DNA from: Diphasiastrum complanatum
Taxonomy: Eukaryota; Streptophyta; Lycopodiopsida; Lycopodiales; Lycopodiaceae
Reading direction: 5' to 3'
NCBI GenBank assembly: GCA_029204225.1
Contig: CM055108.1
Coordinates: forward strand, 13,267,955 to 13,331,954
DNA: 64,000 bases
Positions 1 through 12,667 of the stretch are shown piece after piece. Numbering within the stretch: the stretch's first letter is position 1; each line of letters begins with the position of its first letter. Under the pieces are notes generated by a model, which saw nothing but the letters and a program-made list of their open reading frames with translations, was not told where the DNA came from and did no database searches. A program made the position numbers and the translations under genes.

Positions 1-2994
1 ACCTGTCCAAAGAATTAATCATACTTAGTCTACAATGTATTAATACTATTCAATGAATGTAATTCTTGAACCAACACTAGTTCCACTTCAAACACTCGTG
101 CCACACATATGAGTGGAGAAAAATATTCCCCAATAGGTTCAAAAGTTAGCCCTTGTCCTAAGCTACCCGTAGAGATTTCAACGAGTGTTTTTACCCAGTC
201 TTGTCACCACTTGCCCCTAAAAAAAGTGGTTGAAGTGAGCATTTTCAATTCCTTGTAAAAACATTCGTTGACTCTCCTATTAGCTTCTGCCAATGAAACT
301 AGCCTACTAAAATATTGGCACATTTCTACTAGGTTTTCTACCTCTAAAACTAGTTTAAGGGCATTCCAACAACTCTTACTAAGTAAAAGCACTTGTCCAC
401 CCAATTTTTGAGATAGAAAACAACAATCTGAAGGTGAAGTGACCTTCCTAGGAGCAATCTGAGATTCTTATATTTTCCTTTATCTTTGTTCAATGATCAA
501 GACTTAAGTTTAGTTTACCTTAACTATAAGGGTTCAATCAGTGACATTTGTGGGGGCTTTGTAGTGATAAACCTTTCTAATTTAAAGTTCAACTTGAGAT
601 CTTGATCTAGAACCTATCCTAATGTGACTAAGATAGAAAAAATTAGACCATTAACCACTGACCATGACCATGCAGGGGTTAGGCAGTGATCTACTTTTCT
701 TGTTTTAGTCTCTTAGGATACAACATTGTTTCGTACCCATTGTTATTTGTTTCCGTGGGATAGTGAGTATAACATAGTAACGTGCTAGGAGTAACATTAT
801 GTTGATTTGAGTTGTATACTGACCAGCCCATTGTGAGATCCAAGCATTAAATTTACCTTGATAGCAATCAAATTGGATATCAAGAAGGTCTAACTATAAT
901 CCATCCACCAGCTACTTAAATTGTTCTATATGAACCATCTAAAACGTTTCAATAAGGGGATATTCATCATCTAAACTAGATTTGATCATTGACTAACCAT
1001 CAAATCTAGATTGATTGATGAACATCCAGTATAGCACCCAATTTTTCTTCAGATCTAGCATTATACTTTTAGCTGCTAATACTTGTTTTGATCTTAGATC
1101 CCATTGTTCCTAGTTGAGTTCTTTCTATTGAGGATAATCACATCACTAGGGCTTTGATCAGGCCTTGATGATAGGAAGATCTTTAAGCTGATCATCTTTT
1201 TGTTTACCAACAAAACCTATAAAGAGAAGAATACCCTTGAAAATACAAAAAACAATGCATATCAAAAAAGTGAAAGACAAAGGGCCAATATCTACATTCA
1301 TTGAGTTCCTGATAACTGCCATGTAGAATAAATATCCGAACTAACATGATCTTGAATGGATTTTTGGCTACAAGTGCCTTGATTTGTATTACTTCTGACG
1401 ATTGCTCTAGTAAAGATCAAAACCCCAAAAACATAGAGCATATCATCAGGTTTGCCCCTATAGTGATTTGCCTTGAGTGCTTAAAACATTAAAACCCATA
1501 AGCGTTGAAAAAATATTGAAAATACAAAAATTGTTCTACCCTCACGCCCAGATCTTCTACTTGCTTGTCTTGGAAGTTGTATATGTAATGATGTTGACAA
1601 GCTTAGCCACATCCTATGAACATGATTAAAAGCTTTCACTTCAAGCTTTACTATCAATTCTTCAACAAGCTATGAGACCTATTGCTATACTTACATTACA
1701 AACAAAGTATTCTCTTTCACAAAATAATTGGAGATGACACTATGGTGCTTTACCTCTTGTAGCACCCTACTACTTTGTCTCTTATGCTTACTTGGTAAGA
1801 TTGCCTTCACTACTTTCTTTACATTCAATGGATATGTATTTGGTTGACTGATGTCCCACCAGCATTTTTTGGCAATGCATTGATGGAAATGAAAGGCCGA
1901 GTGAGCCAACTTGGCAGGAGTAGCTACTGCTACTGACTGCGGTCTAATTATTTTCCAAGCCCCAGATTGCTACTACAGATCTGTTGTAAATATAAAACTT
2001 GTAAACAATAGATAATGTTGAGTAAAAACAACAACGAAAATTTATCTACTGATAGCATGCATTCCAACATCTTAGATCACACACATCACAAAACAGAGCA
2101 TTGAGAAAAATCCTTTCTATTATTAAAACTAAATTTTACAATATTTTCTTGAGCACTATCTGTTTCTCAAATCAGCGCGTTGGCGCGAGAAAGATGTTTT
2201 CTCTCACGAAAATAACTAGCTACTGCTAATCTGTAAAACACTTTGTGTCCGTGGCTCTCTTTCTTCTTGTCTTGATGTGTCTAGCAATACATATATTTAG
2301 AGTAACAAATCTGATTAGAGAGATTAAACGATCTACATGTAATCTCAGATTACAAGGGCGACAGATTAGACACGTCTCAATGCTCTTCTATTGACGCCAT
2401 CATATCTGATCAAAAAGTTGTACTACTTGGTACTCGTTTGATCTTCCTGGTCCTTTGAAGTGTGAAGAGTTTTGTGTCGCGAACAATTTCATGTCGTTTC
2501 GTTGGAGTTTCTTCTTTTGCTCGTGCATTAGCTGCCTTCTGCCCGTTGGACAGTGTCTTCACGCTGCAGGCCTTCGCCTTTTGCTTAAAGACGTTTTTTA
2601 AGATATTAAAGGCAATGTCACTTTTTTAAGGGCACCTTCATTTTTTTTAGGGCACCTTCGCTTTTTCCCGAAAACAAACAAGGCGAAAAATGTGAAGGTA
2701 CGCCTGAGAATGTTTTTAAAGGCATTTTAGATACAGTGTCTCCTTTTTCACAAAAATGCAAAAAATGTGACAGTGTCAAAAAAAGTTGCCAGAATTAGTT
2801 TCTAACTATTTTTAGGCCTAATGCTGAATTTTTTTCATGACACAAAAATGCGAATTGTGCGACAAAATAGTTCAAAAACGTAGACTATGCAAAACATAGT
2901 TCAAAATGCACAGTCACGAAAAATAGCAAAGGCAAAAACTAAGAAAAAATGTTAAGCTTTGAAAGATAAAAACTAATAGTTTCTTCAACTCTCT
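1..2994. other. No recognisable gene; decayed intergenic DNA
   Basis: I see only short open frames with no recognisable domain. The last kilobase (about 1970-2990) may be the degenerate LTR of the minus-strand copia fragment that follows, because it lies where that fragment's 3' LTR should be and contains repeated CCTTC/GAAGG-rich stretches that recur near 13.5 kb. I could not define LTR ends or a target duplication. Confidence 0.4.
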
Positions 2995-3470
2995 CTCAAA
3001 GCTGGTATTTTTTTGATTCCTAAGCTTGCACGCTGCTTTTCAAAGATTGCCTTGTCAAGAGGCTTTGTGAATATATCAGCCACCATATGCTTTGTTGGAA
3101 TAAACTCGATCTTCAGCCTGTCACTTCTCAACCAGACCTCTTATCAGATGATATTTGATAGCAATGTGTTTCATTCTGGAACGAAACATTGGATCCTTCG
3201 TCAGATAAATGGCGAATGTATTATCCATGAATAGTAGCAGCGGCTTGTTGGAGTTCTCTCCCAGTCCATCAAGGAGCTGCTTGAGCCATATTCGCCATCT
3301 TGGCTGCTGCAACATGCCCTGCTTCGTAGGATGATTGCGCAGTTACGATCTGCTTCCTGCTGATCCATATCATAGATGCTCTTGCAGTCATCTTTCAGAA
3401 ATGCCTAGCTTGCATCGCTATAGGATTTGACCTGGAATCCTTCATGTTTAGAGAAACATAGCCCATAATC
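2995..3470 (-). pseudogene. Ty1/copia RNase H, C-terminal fragment (decayed)
   Basis: Read on the minus strand this is the tail of a copia Pol: a DN.FAI stretch, then RSRMKHIAIKYHLIR, which is the usual RNase H RS.HI...YH.IR signature. In another frame follow VADIFTKPLDKAIFE and a short tail, the standard copia C terminus just before the polypurine tract and 3' LTR. Several frameshifts and stops break it, so it cannot be translated as one protein. Upstream domains (RT, integrase) are absent to the right. The family differs from the A/B/C elements of this window. RNase H degrades the RNA strand of the cDNA hybrid during retrotransposition. Confidence 0.75.
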
Positions 3471-5039
3471 CTTCAAGCTATGAGGTTATGGAAAGATAGT
3501 GATATGATCTGCCACCAGCGATAGAGGGAGTAGAAGACGAACACAAAAATGAACATTCTTGAGTCACTTTCTATTCAAGTGACGAATCAGAAGATGAAAG
3601 ATTCGAGAGACAGCCTTCTGCTACAGTACCTGTAAACCAAAATGGTTATGGACGTAGCAGCGAGAATAGTTAGCTTCCCAATCCATGTAGATTTCCCACA
3701 GACTAGAGAATAATATTCAACTGGATATTTGTCTCTCGACATTTGTAAATATATATATACTAGCTTAATCAAGTTATGTAAGTGTTAATCAAGTTCTTTC
3801 TCAATTAGAGTTATTAGTAGCCAGTGTTATCACGCTCAGCAAGCTGAAGTTATTACTTCAAGCCATTGTACTCACTGTTGATATTGTGCAATTTTTGTCT
3901 CACTACTGCATTGATCATTTGCGCAATCTGTACGAATCGTTCTATTTGAATATTTCTACTGCTAGCTATTGCGTATTCGTTCCTACACGCCTACGCTCAA
4001 AGCCTCAAGCTTCCGGTGCTGGTCATCCCCATGTTTTACAACAATGTGTTCTATGCTTAGCATAGTGTTTAACTAATTTTACAATTCCTAGCACCTTGCA
4101 AGCAAAAGATCTCTTATTAAAATTGAGTAGTCCTATGCTGAGCATAGCTCATATAAACTTCTTTGCTCATTATGCTATAAACCTGTATTTTATTTCAAAG
4201 CATGAAGCAATGCTTAAAATTGGTGCTAGCTGCTATTGCGGAGGGGAAAGATCCAGTATATTCATTACGGAGTGCTAAATTTGTATCTATGGGACCTCGC
4301 AAGCCTACTTCTACCACTGCTCGGGTCACAAAACCCACTACTGAAAATGTTGAGGCCACCGTAGCTACCCCTCACCCAAAAAAAAAAAGATCACACAATA
4401 TTTCTGAATCCTCACCCACCAGACCCAAGTCCCGCCCAAAGCCATGGCTACACATCGCCACAAGGCCATTCCTTCTGTTGAAAGCAATTAAGATGTATCT
4501 AGACCCGCTCTGTCTTTACCTGGTGCTTCCATCCGTCCCCTTCAAGACACCTCTGAAATTGCTGAATTAAGAGATAAAATTTATAAAATAAAAAAATCAG
4601 AGAAACAACTTTAATTATTTTGGATATAGACCAATGTGATAGGCCTCATGTTGATCCAATAATTGGAGATAGGCCAATGGAAGTAAGAGAACCTAACGAA
4701 ACACATGTACATAATCTTAAAATAAAATTTAAAGATCATACCCTTGAGGTTAAAACCAAAATTCGGAGTCAAGAAACTCCAACACCTTCTCAACCAGTTC
4801 AAGCACCTACAAGTGTCACAGGTTCAATTTATAGATCAGACTCCAAACAAAAGGAAAAATACAAGAGAGACTTGAGATCTTCACCTGTTGTAACTAATCG
4901 TCAAAAACAGTTGATTACAAAATCTGAGATTCATAAGATACGGAATATTGTTTGTTGCTCATCCTGTTGCTTACAGACTCAGTATCAGAGAAATTGAATA
5001 GTTAAGATCAAATTTCTTTTTACGAAGTAAGGATGAAAG
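3471..5039. other. No recognisable gene
   Basis: Contains open frames of 60-125 codons (for example about 4202-4570 and 4620-4997, plus strand) that are basic or proline/threonine-rich but show no domain I recognise. They could be the disrupted N-terminal part of the transposon-like fossil that follows, but this is only position-based guesswork. Confidence 0.3.
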
Positions 5040-5880
5040 GAATTATTATTTGTGTGCAATGGTGAGACCGGACAAAAACTCCTATTCGTATTTTTTAAAT
5101 GCTTTGGACATTTGTCGCAAAGTTTACAAAGCAATTCACACAATAGAAAACTCACGGCTTCAACAAATGCATGCACAACTTCGAAAAAATCCAACATTAC
5201 GGGGATGCTTACAGGGTCGAACAATTTCTCCAGATGCTTTGAATGCAACTATTTGGCTAAAGCATTTCATAGATGTGCATGGAGAGAAATTGCCTAATTC
5301 CTTAAATTTTTACTTGCCAGATAATTTTAAAAAATTAGAGATATTTTTAATGTACAAAGAGTTTGCCAAAACAAAAAATGTTTTCTATTTGAGTTACTCA
5401 TATTTTCTTAGAATCTGGAAAAGAAATTTTGGACGGTAAAAATTTCGAAAAAATCACGAATGATAGTATGCTCCACTTGCGAGTTATTAAAGTTTGCAAA
5501 ACAATTTGCAAAAACCAAGGATGAGAAAGGTGACTATTAATCAGATTTGTTGTTTATTTTAATTATACTTTATGTTTTGAAATAAATTAAATTTGCAATC
5601 TATTTTAATTATATCATTATGGTATCTTTATTCTATTAAATATGTTCATTGTATTTTCAGTGGATGCTGCAAAAGCCCTTCAAGTGCACATAGATCAACA
5701 AATAATTGAAAGACAAAAGTTGGCCAGCACCAAAAAAAATGTTTGGAATGTCCACAAAAGTATCTTGGCCTTGTTATTGATGGCATGGATCAGACAATGT
5801 TGCGTCATTTTGTCAGAGTGCCCAAAAATTTAAATAAAGCAAATTTTATTCAAGTTCATCTCGTTGGAACACGCGAATAA
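5040..5880 (+). pseudogene. Decayed unidentified transposon-like protein (LVIDGMDQ motif)
   Basis: Pieces of one protein can be read across frames: an open frame from about 5050 to 5439 (helical, ending SYFLRIWKRNF), a piece with CELLKFAKQFAKTK near 5480, a helical piece near 5645-5740 and, in another frame at about 5757-5880, KYLGLVIDGMDQ followed by a stretch ending in a stop. The order resembles, from memory, a widespread uncharacterised protein family of hydra, coral and non-seed-plant genomes that looks transposase-derived, with an N-terminal helical region, a cysteine pair and an acidic D..D strand. No terminal inverted repeats were found. Function is not assignable; frameshifts and stops make it dead. 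Confidence 0.35.
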
Positions 5881-6429
5881 TTTAAGATAGGTGGTCTGCG
5901 ATCTCTTGTCGATCTCTTGGGAGATGAGCGAAGTTGATTATTTTCATTCGTTTCGTATTTCAATGAGATTTCGAGTTTCAAAAATCACTTGTTCTCTTGA
6001 ATTATTATTTCATTTGTAATTATGATGGCTTTATGAAGTTTGCAACAAAAAACTTGTAGTTCTTTATTCAAAATATGCATTTTTTGGTTTTTTTTAAATT
6101 TTTTTTTTAGAAATTTATTTAAAGTCCCTGATTTTGGCCTAAAACTAGGACCATTAAAAAACACCAAAAAAAATTACTCTTTTTTAGGTCAAAGTCCCAA
6201 AATAAATGTCATCATGTTTCTTGCAAATTCTATATGCAAATGCTACAAAGTTGATATACTATCTTGAAGAATGCAATAAGACCTGTTCATAGCAATTAAA
6301 GTCGTCAAATTCCACCAAGTATGGAGTGAAATCGGTCTACTTCAATTATTTTGCCTTCTATTGAGTTTTGATTTACAAAAAATCTTTCTACACTTGAAAA
6401 ATCTTGATTTTTTAGTAGAAATCAATCTA
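5881..6429. other. A/T-rich spacer, nothing recognised
   Basis: Runs of A and T, no coherent coding frame, no repeat boundary that I can define. Confidence 0.4.
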
Positions 6430-7150
6430 GCATGCTCTAGATTGGTAACTCCTCCAAATCCTTGCTAAATATGGCTGATCCTTCAAGTAACCTACACCAA
6501 AGCTCAGATCATTAAGATTCAATCAAACTCCAAGATCTTTGATCACTTAAGATAGCACATCTAGCACCATTGACAATGTAGAAATCTAGCTCTAACAATG
6601 CATAGAAGCCATAAAATATAATAGATCTTGAAGAAATTACATATGAATGATAAAGTATTGTTTGCTGTTCTGTACAAAACCAGTAAGCCACTGTATTTCA
6701 CACGTGTGAATCCAACAGACATCAAACAATTACATTCTACACACAAAAATTCAAGATATCAACACTATAGTGCGCCAATGAGTATAGAACCCAAAGAGAT
6801 CTCATGAATGAGAGTAGAGAAAAAGAGAATGTTTTTCTTTCCATGTGTGTACATCTATTTATAACAGGCCCATGCCTTATTTTGAATTTGGTTTCCCTCC
6901 ATAGAAACTTCTAGATCTCAAACCCTACTCAAAATGTAGTCTAGAGTCAATGAACCAATATTCAAATTTGAATCTCTCAAACTCGACCTTATACATTTCC
7001 CACACTTTCTCAAAGTGGTAATTCAAATGAATTTGGGCTAAAAATAACTTCATAAATTTTATCTCTAAGTATGAAATGCATGCATATTGGCCTAAATTGC
7101 CAAATAGTCAAAATATGACTAAATCAAACTAGTTGACAATTTCTCACAAC
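6430..7150 (-). repeat. Copia LTR, family 2-like, minus orientation
   Basis: The stretch aligns by eye with the reverse complement of the family-2 LTR at 34252-34910: the order of landmarks is the same (a CACACGTGTG palindrome at 6699-6708, the GTGCACCAATG-like block, a GA-rich block, an A/T TATA-like stretch near 6850, the TTTGGTTTCCCTCC-like block, then a CCACACTTTC...AAAGTG block). Divergence is high and ends are blurred, so this is an old, probably solo or truncated LTR. No coding remnant is attached on either side. Confidence 0.65.
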
Positions 7151-8912
7151 AACTGTACCACTTCCTCCGTTATGTCAAGATCAGCTTAGAAAAAATTTCC
7201 TCCGAAAACCGATTAATACTACTTGACCATGGATACAATAGTACCAAAGTTTCGCAAAATCTGGGCTTACGTATAATTGCCGATGTAAGGAAAATGGCCA
7301 TGTAACTACCAAAAGTTACACTATTACAAAGTTAAAAATTGACAACTGAATATCGAGAAATCTATAACTGAGTGCTAGTAACATAAATTTACAAGGTTGA
7401 TTTAAGGAACTATAAGATTACCTTTCTGAACCAGCTTAAAGTTACATGTCTTGAACCTGGAAAAGCCTTGGCCATCCGGCACGTAACAGGCATAGCCATG
7501 CAATTCTCAAAATTGCTAAATTTGAAGCCCTTGCATGAGGGTCGAAACCACCGGTCACTTCACTTCAAAAAAAACACTGTTAAGGCCATACAAAAAAAAC
7601 TTACAAAACGCTAATAGGTTGAAGAGAAGCACAATCCCGAACAACTGCCTCCATCTTTTGGAGAATATGGCTTCCAACGTCGCGTCAGAGAGGGAGAGAG
7701 GAAACATGATCAGTATCGACCATTCCCACAGCAAGGCATCGCACATGGAATAGGCTTCACAGCCATTCACATCTTTCTCAACTGTCACAGAAAATCCGAG
7801 ACCCTGCTCCTACGTAGTTTCCAAACAAGCTTTCATTCCAGCGGCCTCCAAGCTTCAAGAAGATCAAGTAACAGCCTGTCTCCAGGTCGATCAAATGACT
7901 ACTACTGTGCTCACTTCAGGCGCTTCCCTCTTTTCAGACCAATTTTAGGACTGTTCTCACGCTCTTATGGATACAGATAAAAGATACGTGATTATTCCAC
8001 AAGAATAATCTCGCAGATGCATCTTTTTTCAAAAATCACAACAGACGAGCATGCTTACAACAGTTTAAGCAGACCTGACTTGATGGGAAGGGTGAGCAAC
8101 AGTTTAAAACAGACAAAATCAATCCATGCTTTCAGGAGTCAAAGACCAAGCCACAGCTCTACCAGTTGTCCTCAAAATTTGATTCTGGGAACACCCCAGC
8201 AGGCAGAAACCAACAGTCTCATGACTTTCAATAGCTATCAGGGTTTCAAACCTCAATAACGAGTTTGAGAGGAGACCTACAAGCATGTTTATGGTTCACT
8301 AACCAGAGTTACATACTTCAAGCTTCAACCACTGATTTACTAGCTTAACATAGCTTCCAATTCTGCTAAGTTTTAACATAACTGCTCATCCACCTATGTT
8401 CCCATCATACATGTTCTCAGGAGGATTATGGATGTAAAAATAAGTCTTAATCCCCAACATGCAATCTGTAGAATCGTGTCACAAACTGCTAACAGTCCAC
8501 ACAGCCTAGATGAATCGATGTAGTATCAATTTATCTATGAACACTAGCATACATGAATCAAAACATTATGGTCTAGCATGTTGTTAATAGTTAACCAAGC
8601 AGAAACAAGCTACTGATCCAAGCCACAAGATCCACACATGCAGATCATTCCACATCATTGAAAGCTTCCTTAAGAAAACAGGAAATTACGAATAAATTCA
8701 TGCAATTCTCAGCAGCTATAACCAAAAAACAACCATGTAGAAGAATATTCTACCACCATTTTGGGGAGTATGTGGAAAGTATTAGTGAATCTATATTCGA
8801 ATTTCTCTTGAGAAAACTAGCACTCCAATCTGGGATGCAAATCCAAGTGCTTCAATCTTCCAATTTGATGTAGAGCTTGTCTCCATCCTATCCAAGACCA
8901 CATCTTAGCCGA
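7151..8912. other. No recognisable gene
   Basis: Short open frames on both strands (up to about 80 codons) without recognisable domains. The right end abuts a primer-binding site, so part of this may be the untranslated leader and decayed interior of a minus-strand LTR element. Confidence 0.35.
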
Positions 8913-9250
8913 GCTCTGATACTAATGTAAAGACCACTAGAGAAAACCCATAAGATGAGGATAGGAGAACACAACAAGAGAGACTATGGAGCCAAATTTT
9001 CCAACCAAACCTAGACCAAAACTGGATCTAGCCCCCAAGCCATGCCATGTGAAATCAAGAGAAGAAGAGAGCAACTAGTAACCTAAAACCAACATTGTTG
9101 ATGGGAGAATCCTCACCTCAAGATATAGAAAGTAGAGTCCTATGCATGAACCCATGCAATCCCCATGTAGGTCAACTTTAAATAGGTCACATATCTTTAT
9201 GCAGTCCTCCTACCTATATCTGTCACACGTACATGCACTAATCCATACGT
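8913..9250 (-). repeat. Degenerate LTR with adjacent initiator-Met-tRNA primer site (minus element)
   Basis: Positions 8913-8924 read GCTCTGATACTA, the reverse complement of a one-base variant of the copia primer site TGGTATCAGAGC. One base later a TGTAAAGACC sequence begins that would be the LTR end, running right for about 320 bp. The right LTR boundary is uncertain and no target duplication was found. The matching interior to the left is not recognisable. Confidence 0.45.
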
Positions 9251-9369
9251 CTCAATTAGAGTGGCTGGGTCCTCTCAAGGTGATTAGTCACAAACAGGCC
9301 TTGATGTGGAATTAAATCTAGGCATGACAAATAATCTTGAATACTGGAGGGCTGGTCTACCATATTAGG

Positions 9370-10905
9370 ACTATTCCATGTCCTTAGCTGAATATGGTCG
9401 TAACAGTTCAACTGAAGTTCTCTAAGACAAAACACCTTATGAAGTTTGGACATGCTCCAAAATATCATTATCTACTGTATGTGTGTTTGGATATATCGCT
9501 TACACATAGATACCTCATGATATAAGGAAAAAGCTCAACTTTCACAATATCAAATCCCTTTTCATTGGTTATACTACTTCAGATAAAGCTTATAAGTTGT
9601 ATGATTATATTGAATTGAAGATATTCACTAGTCGGGATATCATCTTTATTGTAGATTAGTTTATCAACCTCAAAGGCAAGGAAAAAGATCATACAATCGA
9701 ATTGTCAGACACTCCCCAAGTATCAAACATTTATGTTCTAGACTCGACTGATCCTATTGAAGGTCCAAGCTCGTGTACACCAGACGAACAACTTATTAAC
9801 AATGAATAAGAAGAAGAAGTTGTGGCTCAACAACAACAAAATTATTAACCTTATTTGTCTCCCAGAATATTGACAAGAGAGCGCAAACCAACTATAAGGT
9901 ATATCTAAGAATCTGCAATTTTTCTTATTCAAGAGCGGACTACTGTCAAAGAAGCACTTAGTCAGCCTAATTTTGATCTATGGAGGGAAGCCATGGATAG
10001 AGAGTATTCATCTCTCATCAAAAACCAAACTTGGACTATTATTAAATTGCTTGCTAGCAGAAATGTAGTTGATTGCAAATGAATATTCAAAATCAAATAC
10101 AAGGCGGATGGAAACATTGATTTAAGAAAAACTTGACTTGTTGTAAGAGGATTTTCACAGATAAAGAATGTCGACTATACTAAGGCTTTCAGTTCTATAG
10201 TTAAGCATTTTTCAATCAGACTTCTACTATCATATGCCACCATAGCCAATCTAGAAATACATGATATGGATGTACATGAAGCCTAGTATCTGAATGGAGT
10301 TATTGAAGAAGATATCTACATGATACAACTCGAAGGTTACATTATCGAAGGCAAAAATAATCATGTATGTAAATTCTATAAAGCACTTTATGGCTTGAAG
10401 CAATCTATTGGAGCATGGTTCCAAAGGATCAACACTTTTCTTATCGATCACAACTATGAACCAAACACTTCAGACTCAAATATCTACTTCAAGTCAGTGC
10501 AACAGTCTTTTATTATCATCACTTTGTATGTGGACGACACACTTCTCTTTAGTAATAGTATCAAACTATTAAAAGATGAGAAATGAATGTTGTCTTCAAA
10601 ATTTGACATGACGGATATGGAAGAAGCTCAATACTGAATAGGTATTCGAATCCAAAGAGACAAAAAATAGAAGTTGATGTACATTACTCAATAGAGATAC
10701 ATTTATAGTATGTTGATCAAATATAATTTTATGAATTGCAAGTTAGCTCACTCATCAATGGAGCCAAGACTCAAATTGTCGAATGACCAGTGTCCTCAAA
10801 CGATAGAAGAGAAGGAGCAGATGCATGAATACTCTTATCATTCGATGGTAGGTTCTCTTATGTATGCAATGATCTGTACCAGACCAGACATAGTTGTTGG
10901 TTGAT
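9370..10905 (+). pseudogene. Copia integrase C-terminus to reverse transcriptase (decayed)
   Basis: Reading across frames: KTPYEVW and VFGYIAYTH near 9430-9510 (end of integrase), an SRDIIF strand, then RT: LWREAMDREYSSLIKNQTW (about 9980), DMDVHEA (10267), EEDIYMIQLEG, FYKALYGLKQS (10375-10405), LYVDDTLLF (the YVDD active site, about 10527), and GSLMYAMICTRPDI (10850-10900), where it ends abruptly. Many in-frame stops and shifts show long decay. RNase H and the 3' LTR are missing. The protein order is that of Ty1/copia (integrase before RT). It is not closely related to the A/B/C family. Confidence 0.85.
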
Positions 10906-11410
10906 TTTGAGAAATCCCCAAGATGTTGGGCTAAAGCTATATTCTAAGAGCACCTCTCACCTTAGACCGAGGAGGTCTTTGAGAGAAGAAGAGGAGGATG
11001 AAGAATGAGAGCCGATAAATACTAGCGAGGACAACAGTTGGAAATTATGTGAGCCTCATGGCGAATCCCAAGTGATGGAATGACCATGTAGGAGCTAGTA
11101 CTTCTAGGCATGTAATAAATGTTGTAGACCCCTCTTAAATGAAGTAGAGTGAGCCACCTTTTGATAGTGATCCCTAGTGGAGGAACCAATTCCACTCGTA
11201 ATTTGTGAAAATGTGGAATTGCCACTTAGGCTCCACCTAGACAGCTCATTTGCTTATTTAAGAGGCCTTCTCTTTTGTGAGAGAGCTTTGCTTGTATTGT
11301 CATACTCTTGTATTTGAGTAAAAAAGATCTTCCAATGCAACTGAACTAGAGAGTACGTAAAGATTTCCGACTCTAGTGCATGTAGTCAGAGTAGTATCTT
11401 CCTCGAATAT
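10906..11410 (+). repeat. Possible degenerate LTR/promoter remnant
   Basis: No coding. A TATTTAAG box near 11255 followed by CT/GA-rich sequence and a TTGTATTTGAGTAAAA block resembles a plant LTR promoter and polyadenylation area. Neither LTR boundary nor a target duplication could be fixed, so this is only a suggestion. Confidence 0.25.
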
Positions 11411-11416
11411 TGTACA

Positions 11417-12599
11417 CTACGTAGATGAGAAAGTAACAGTGTAGCCCTCATCAGTTATCTTAGAGACTGATAACAGGTTCTTTGATAGCTGAAGAATGTG
11501 AAGGACGTTGGGATCACAAATAGATAGATCTTTGTTGAATGTGATCTTGACTCTCCCTTTGCCTTCAATGTGTATAGTGCTTGAATCTTTGAGGTAGATG
11601 AATTGATCTCTGTTGTAAGCTGCATACTCGGTAAACCATTCCTTGCGAGAGGTCATGTGTTGGGTAGCGTCGTTGTCCAGGTACGAACTATCACAGTCTT
11701 CATTGTTGTTGTTGTTGTAAGCCATTAACAAATGTGTATCTTGCTTCTTGAATTCTGCCATATTGGAGGAGTCTGAGTGCTGTTGTTGTTGCTTCTTTGC
11801 CTCGTTGTAGATCCGGATACAACACTCTTTGATGTCGTGATTGGCTCTCTTGCAATATCTACAAAAAAGTTTCTTTCGTGATCCACTATTCTCACCTTGA
11901 GTTTGAGGCTTCTGATGTTGCTGTTGCACTTGATTCTTGCCCTTGGAGTAGTCGTTCTTCTTGGTGTATAGATCCATGGATTTGTCTTTGATAGACAGAC
12001 TGTTAGTCTTTCTCCGTATTTCTTCTTGAAGTAGGTGACCAATCACCTTTTGAAGAGTGAGATTGGCTTGTGTGGAGATCATCACCACAAAGTGTTCATA
12101 CGACTTTGAAAGAGAAGAAAACAAGGTCATGGTGGCATTATCATATTGAATAGAACATCCTACGACTGATAACTGATCCAATAAAGACTTGAAGCAGTTG
12201 ATGTGAGAAGTGATGGCAGTAGAATCAGACATGCTAAGAGTAAAGAACTTCCTCCTAAGATGTAATCTAGTGGTTACATCATGAGTCTCATAGAGATTTG
12301 ATAACAAATCTAATGCATCCTTAGAGGTTCTGCATATGGTAACGTGGGATATTTGGGAGTCGGCCAGATTGAGTGTGATACATGCTAAGGTCTTCTAATC
12401 TCTGATCTTTTATGCCTTTGCTTGATCACCATCTTCTGGTTTCATGTTAGCACCAAATTCTATTACATCCCAAAGATCTCTATCTATCAACATCATCAAA
12501 AGTTTTAACTTCTAGAATGTAGAAGTTAGAACCATTGAACTTGTCAATGATTCTAGCTTCGCTGAATGATGAAGACGAAGAGCTACCTATATGAGACAT
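11417..12599 (-). pseudogene. Copia gag and protease start (minus strand)
   Basis: The start codon sits at about 12599, shortly after the primer site, and encodes a serine-rich N terminus followed by IIDKFNGSN, typical for Gag. The largest open piece (11417-12307, 296 codons) covers the Gag helical region, a zinc knuckle CRYCKRANHDIKEC (CX2CX4HX4C) and the start of protease with LDNDATQHM, a variant of the usual LDSGAT.H in which the serine-glycine pair is altered. Frame breaks lie upstream of 12307 and the ORF stops after the protease-like region. Integrase and RT are missing. Polyglutamine and polyasparagine runs lie between knuckle and protease. It is distant from families 1-3 here. Confidence 0.85.
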
Positions 12600-12652
12600 A
12601 CTAACAGTAATACAAATAGAACACACTTAATCTTTCGGTTTATATGAGCTAT

Positions 12653-12664
12653 GCTCTAATACCA
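12653..12664 (-). promoter_or_regulatory. Primer-binding site variant
   Basis: GCTCTAATACCA is the reverse complement of TGGTATTAGAGC, one base off the copia initiator-Met-tRNA primer site. It sits about 55 bp upstream of the gag start on the minus strand, as expected. Confidence 0.65.
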
Positions 12665-12667
12665 ATC

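Noticed and set aside
4202-4997. Two plus-strand ORFs of 122 and 125 codons as genes
   Set aside because: Composition is low-complexity and they overlap sequence with no supporting domains; kept only as possible parts of the neighbouring fossil.
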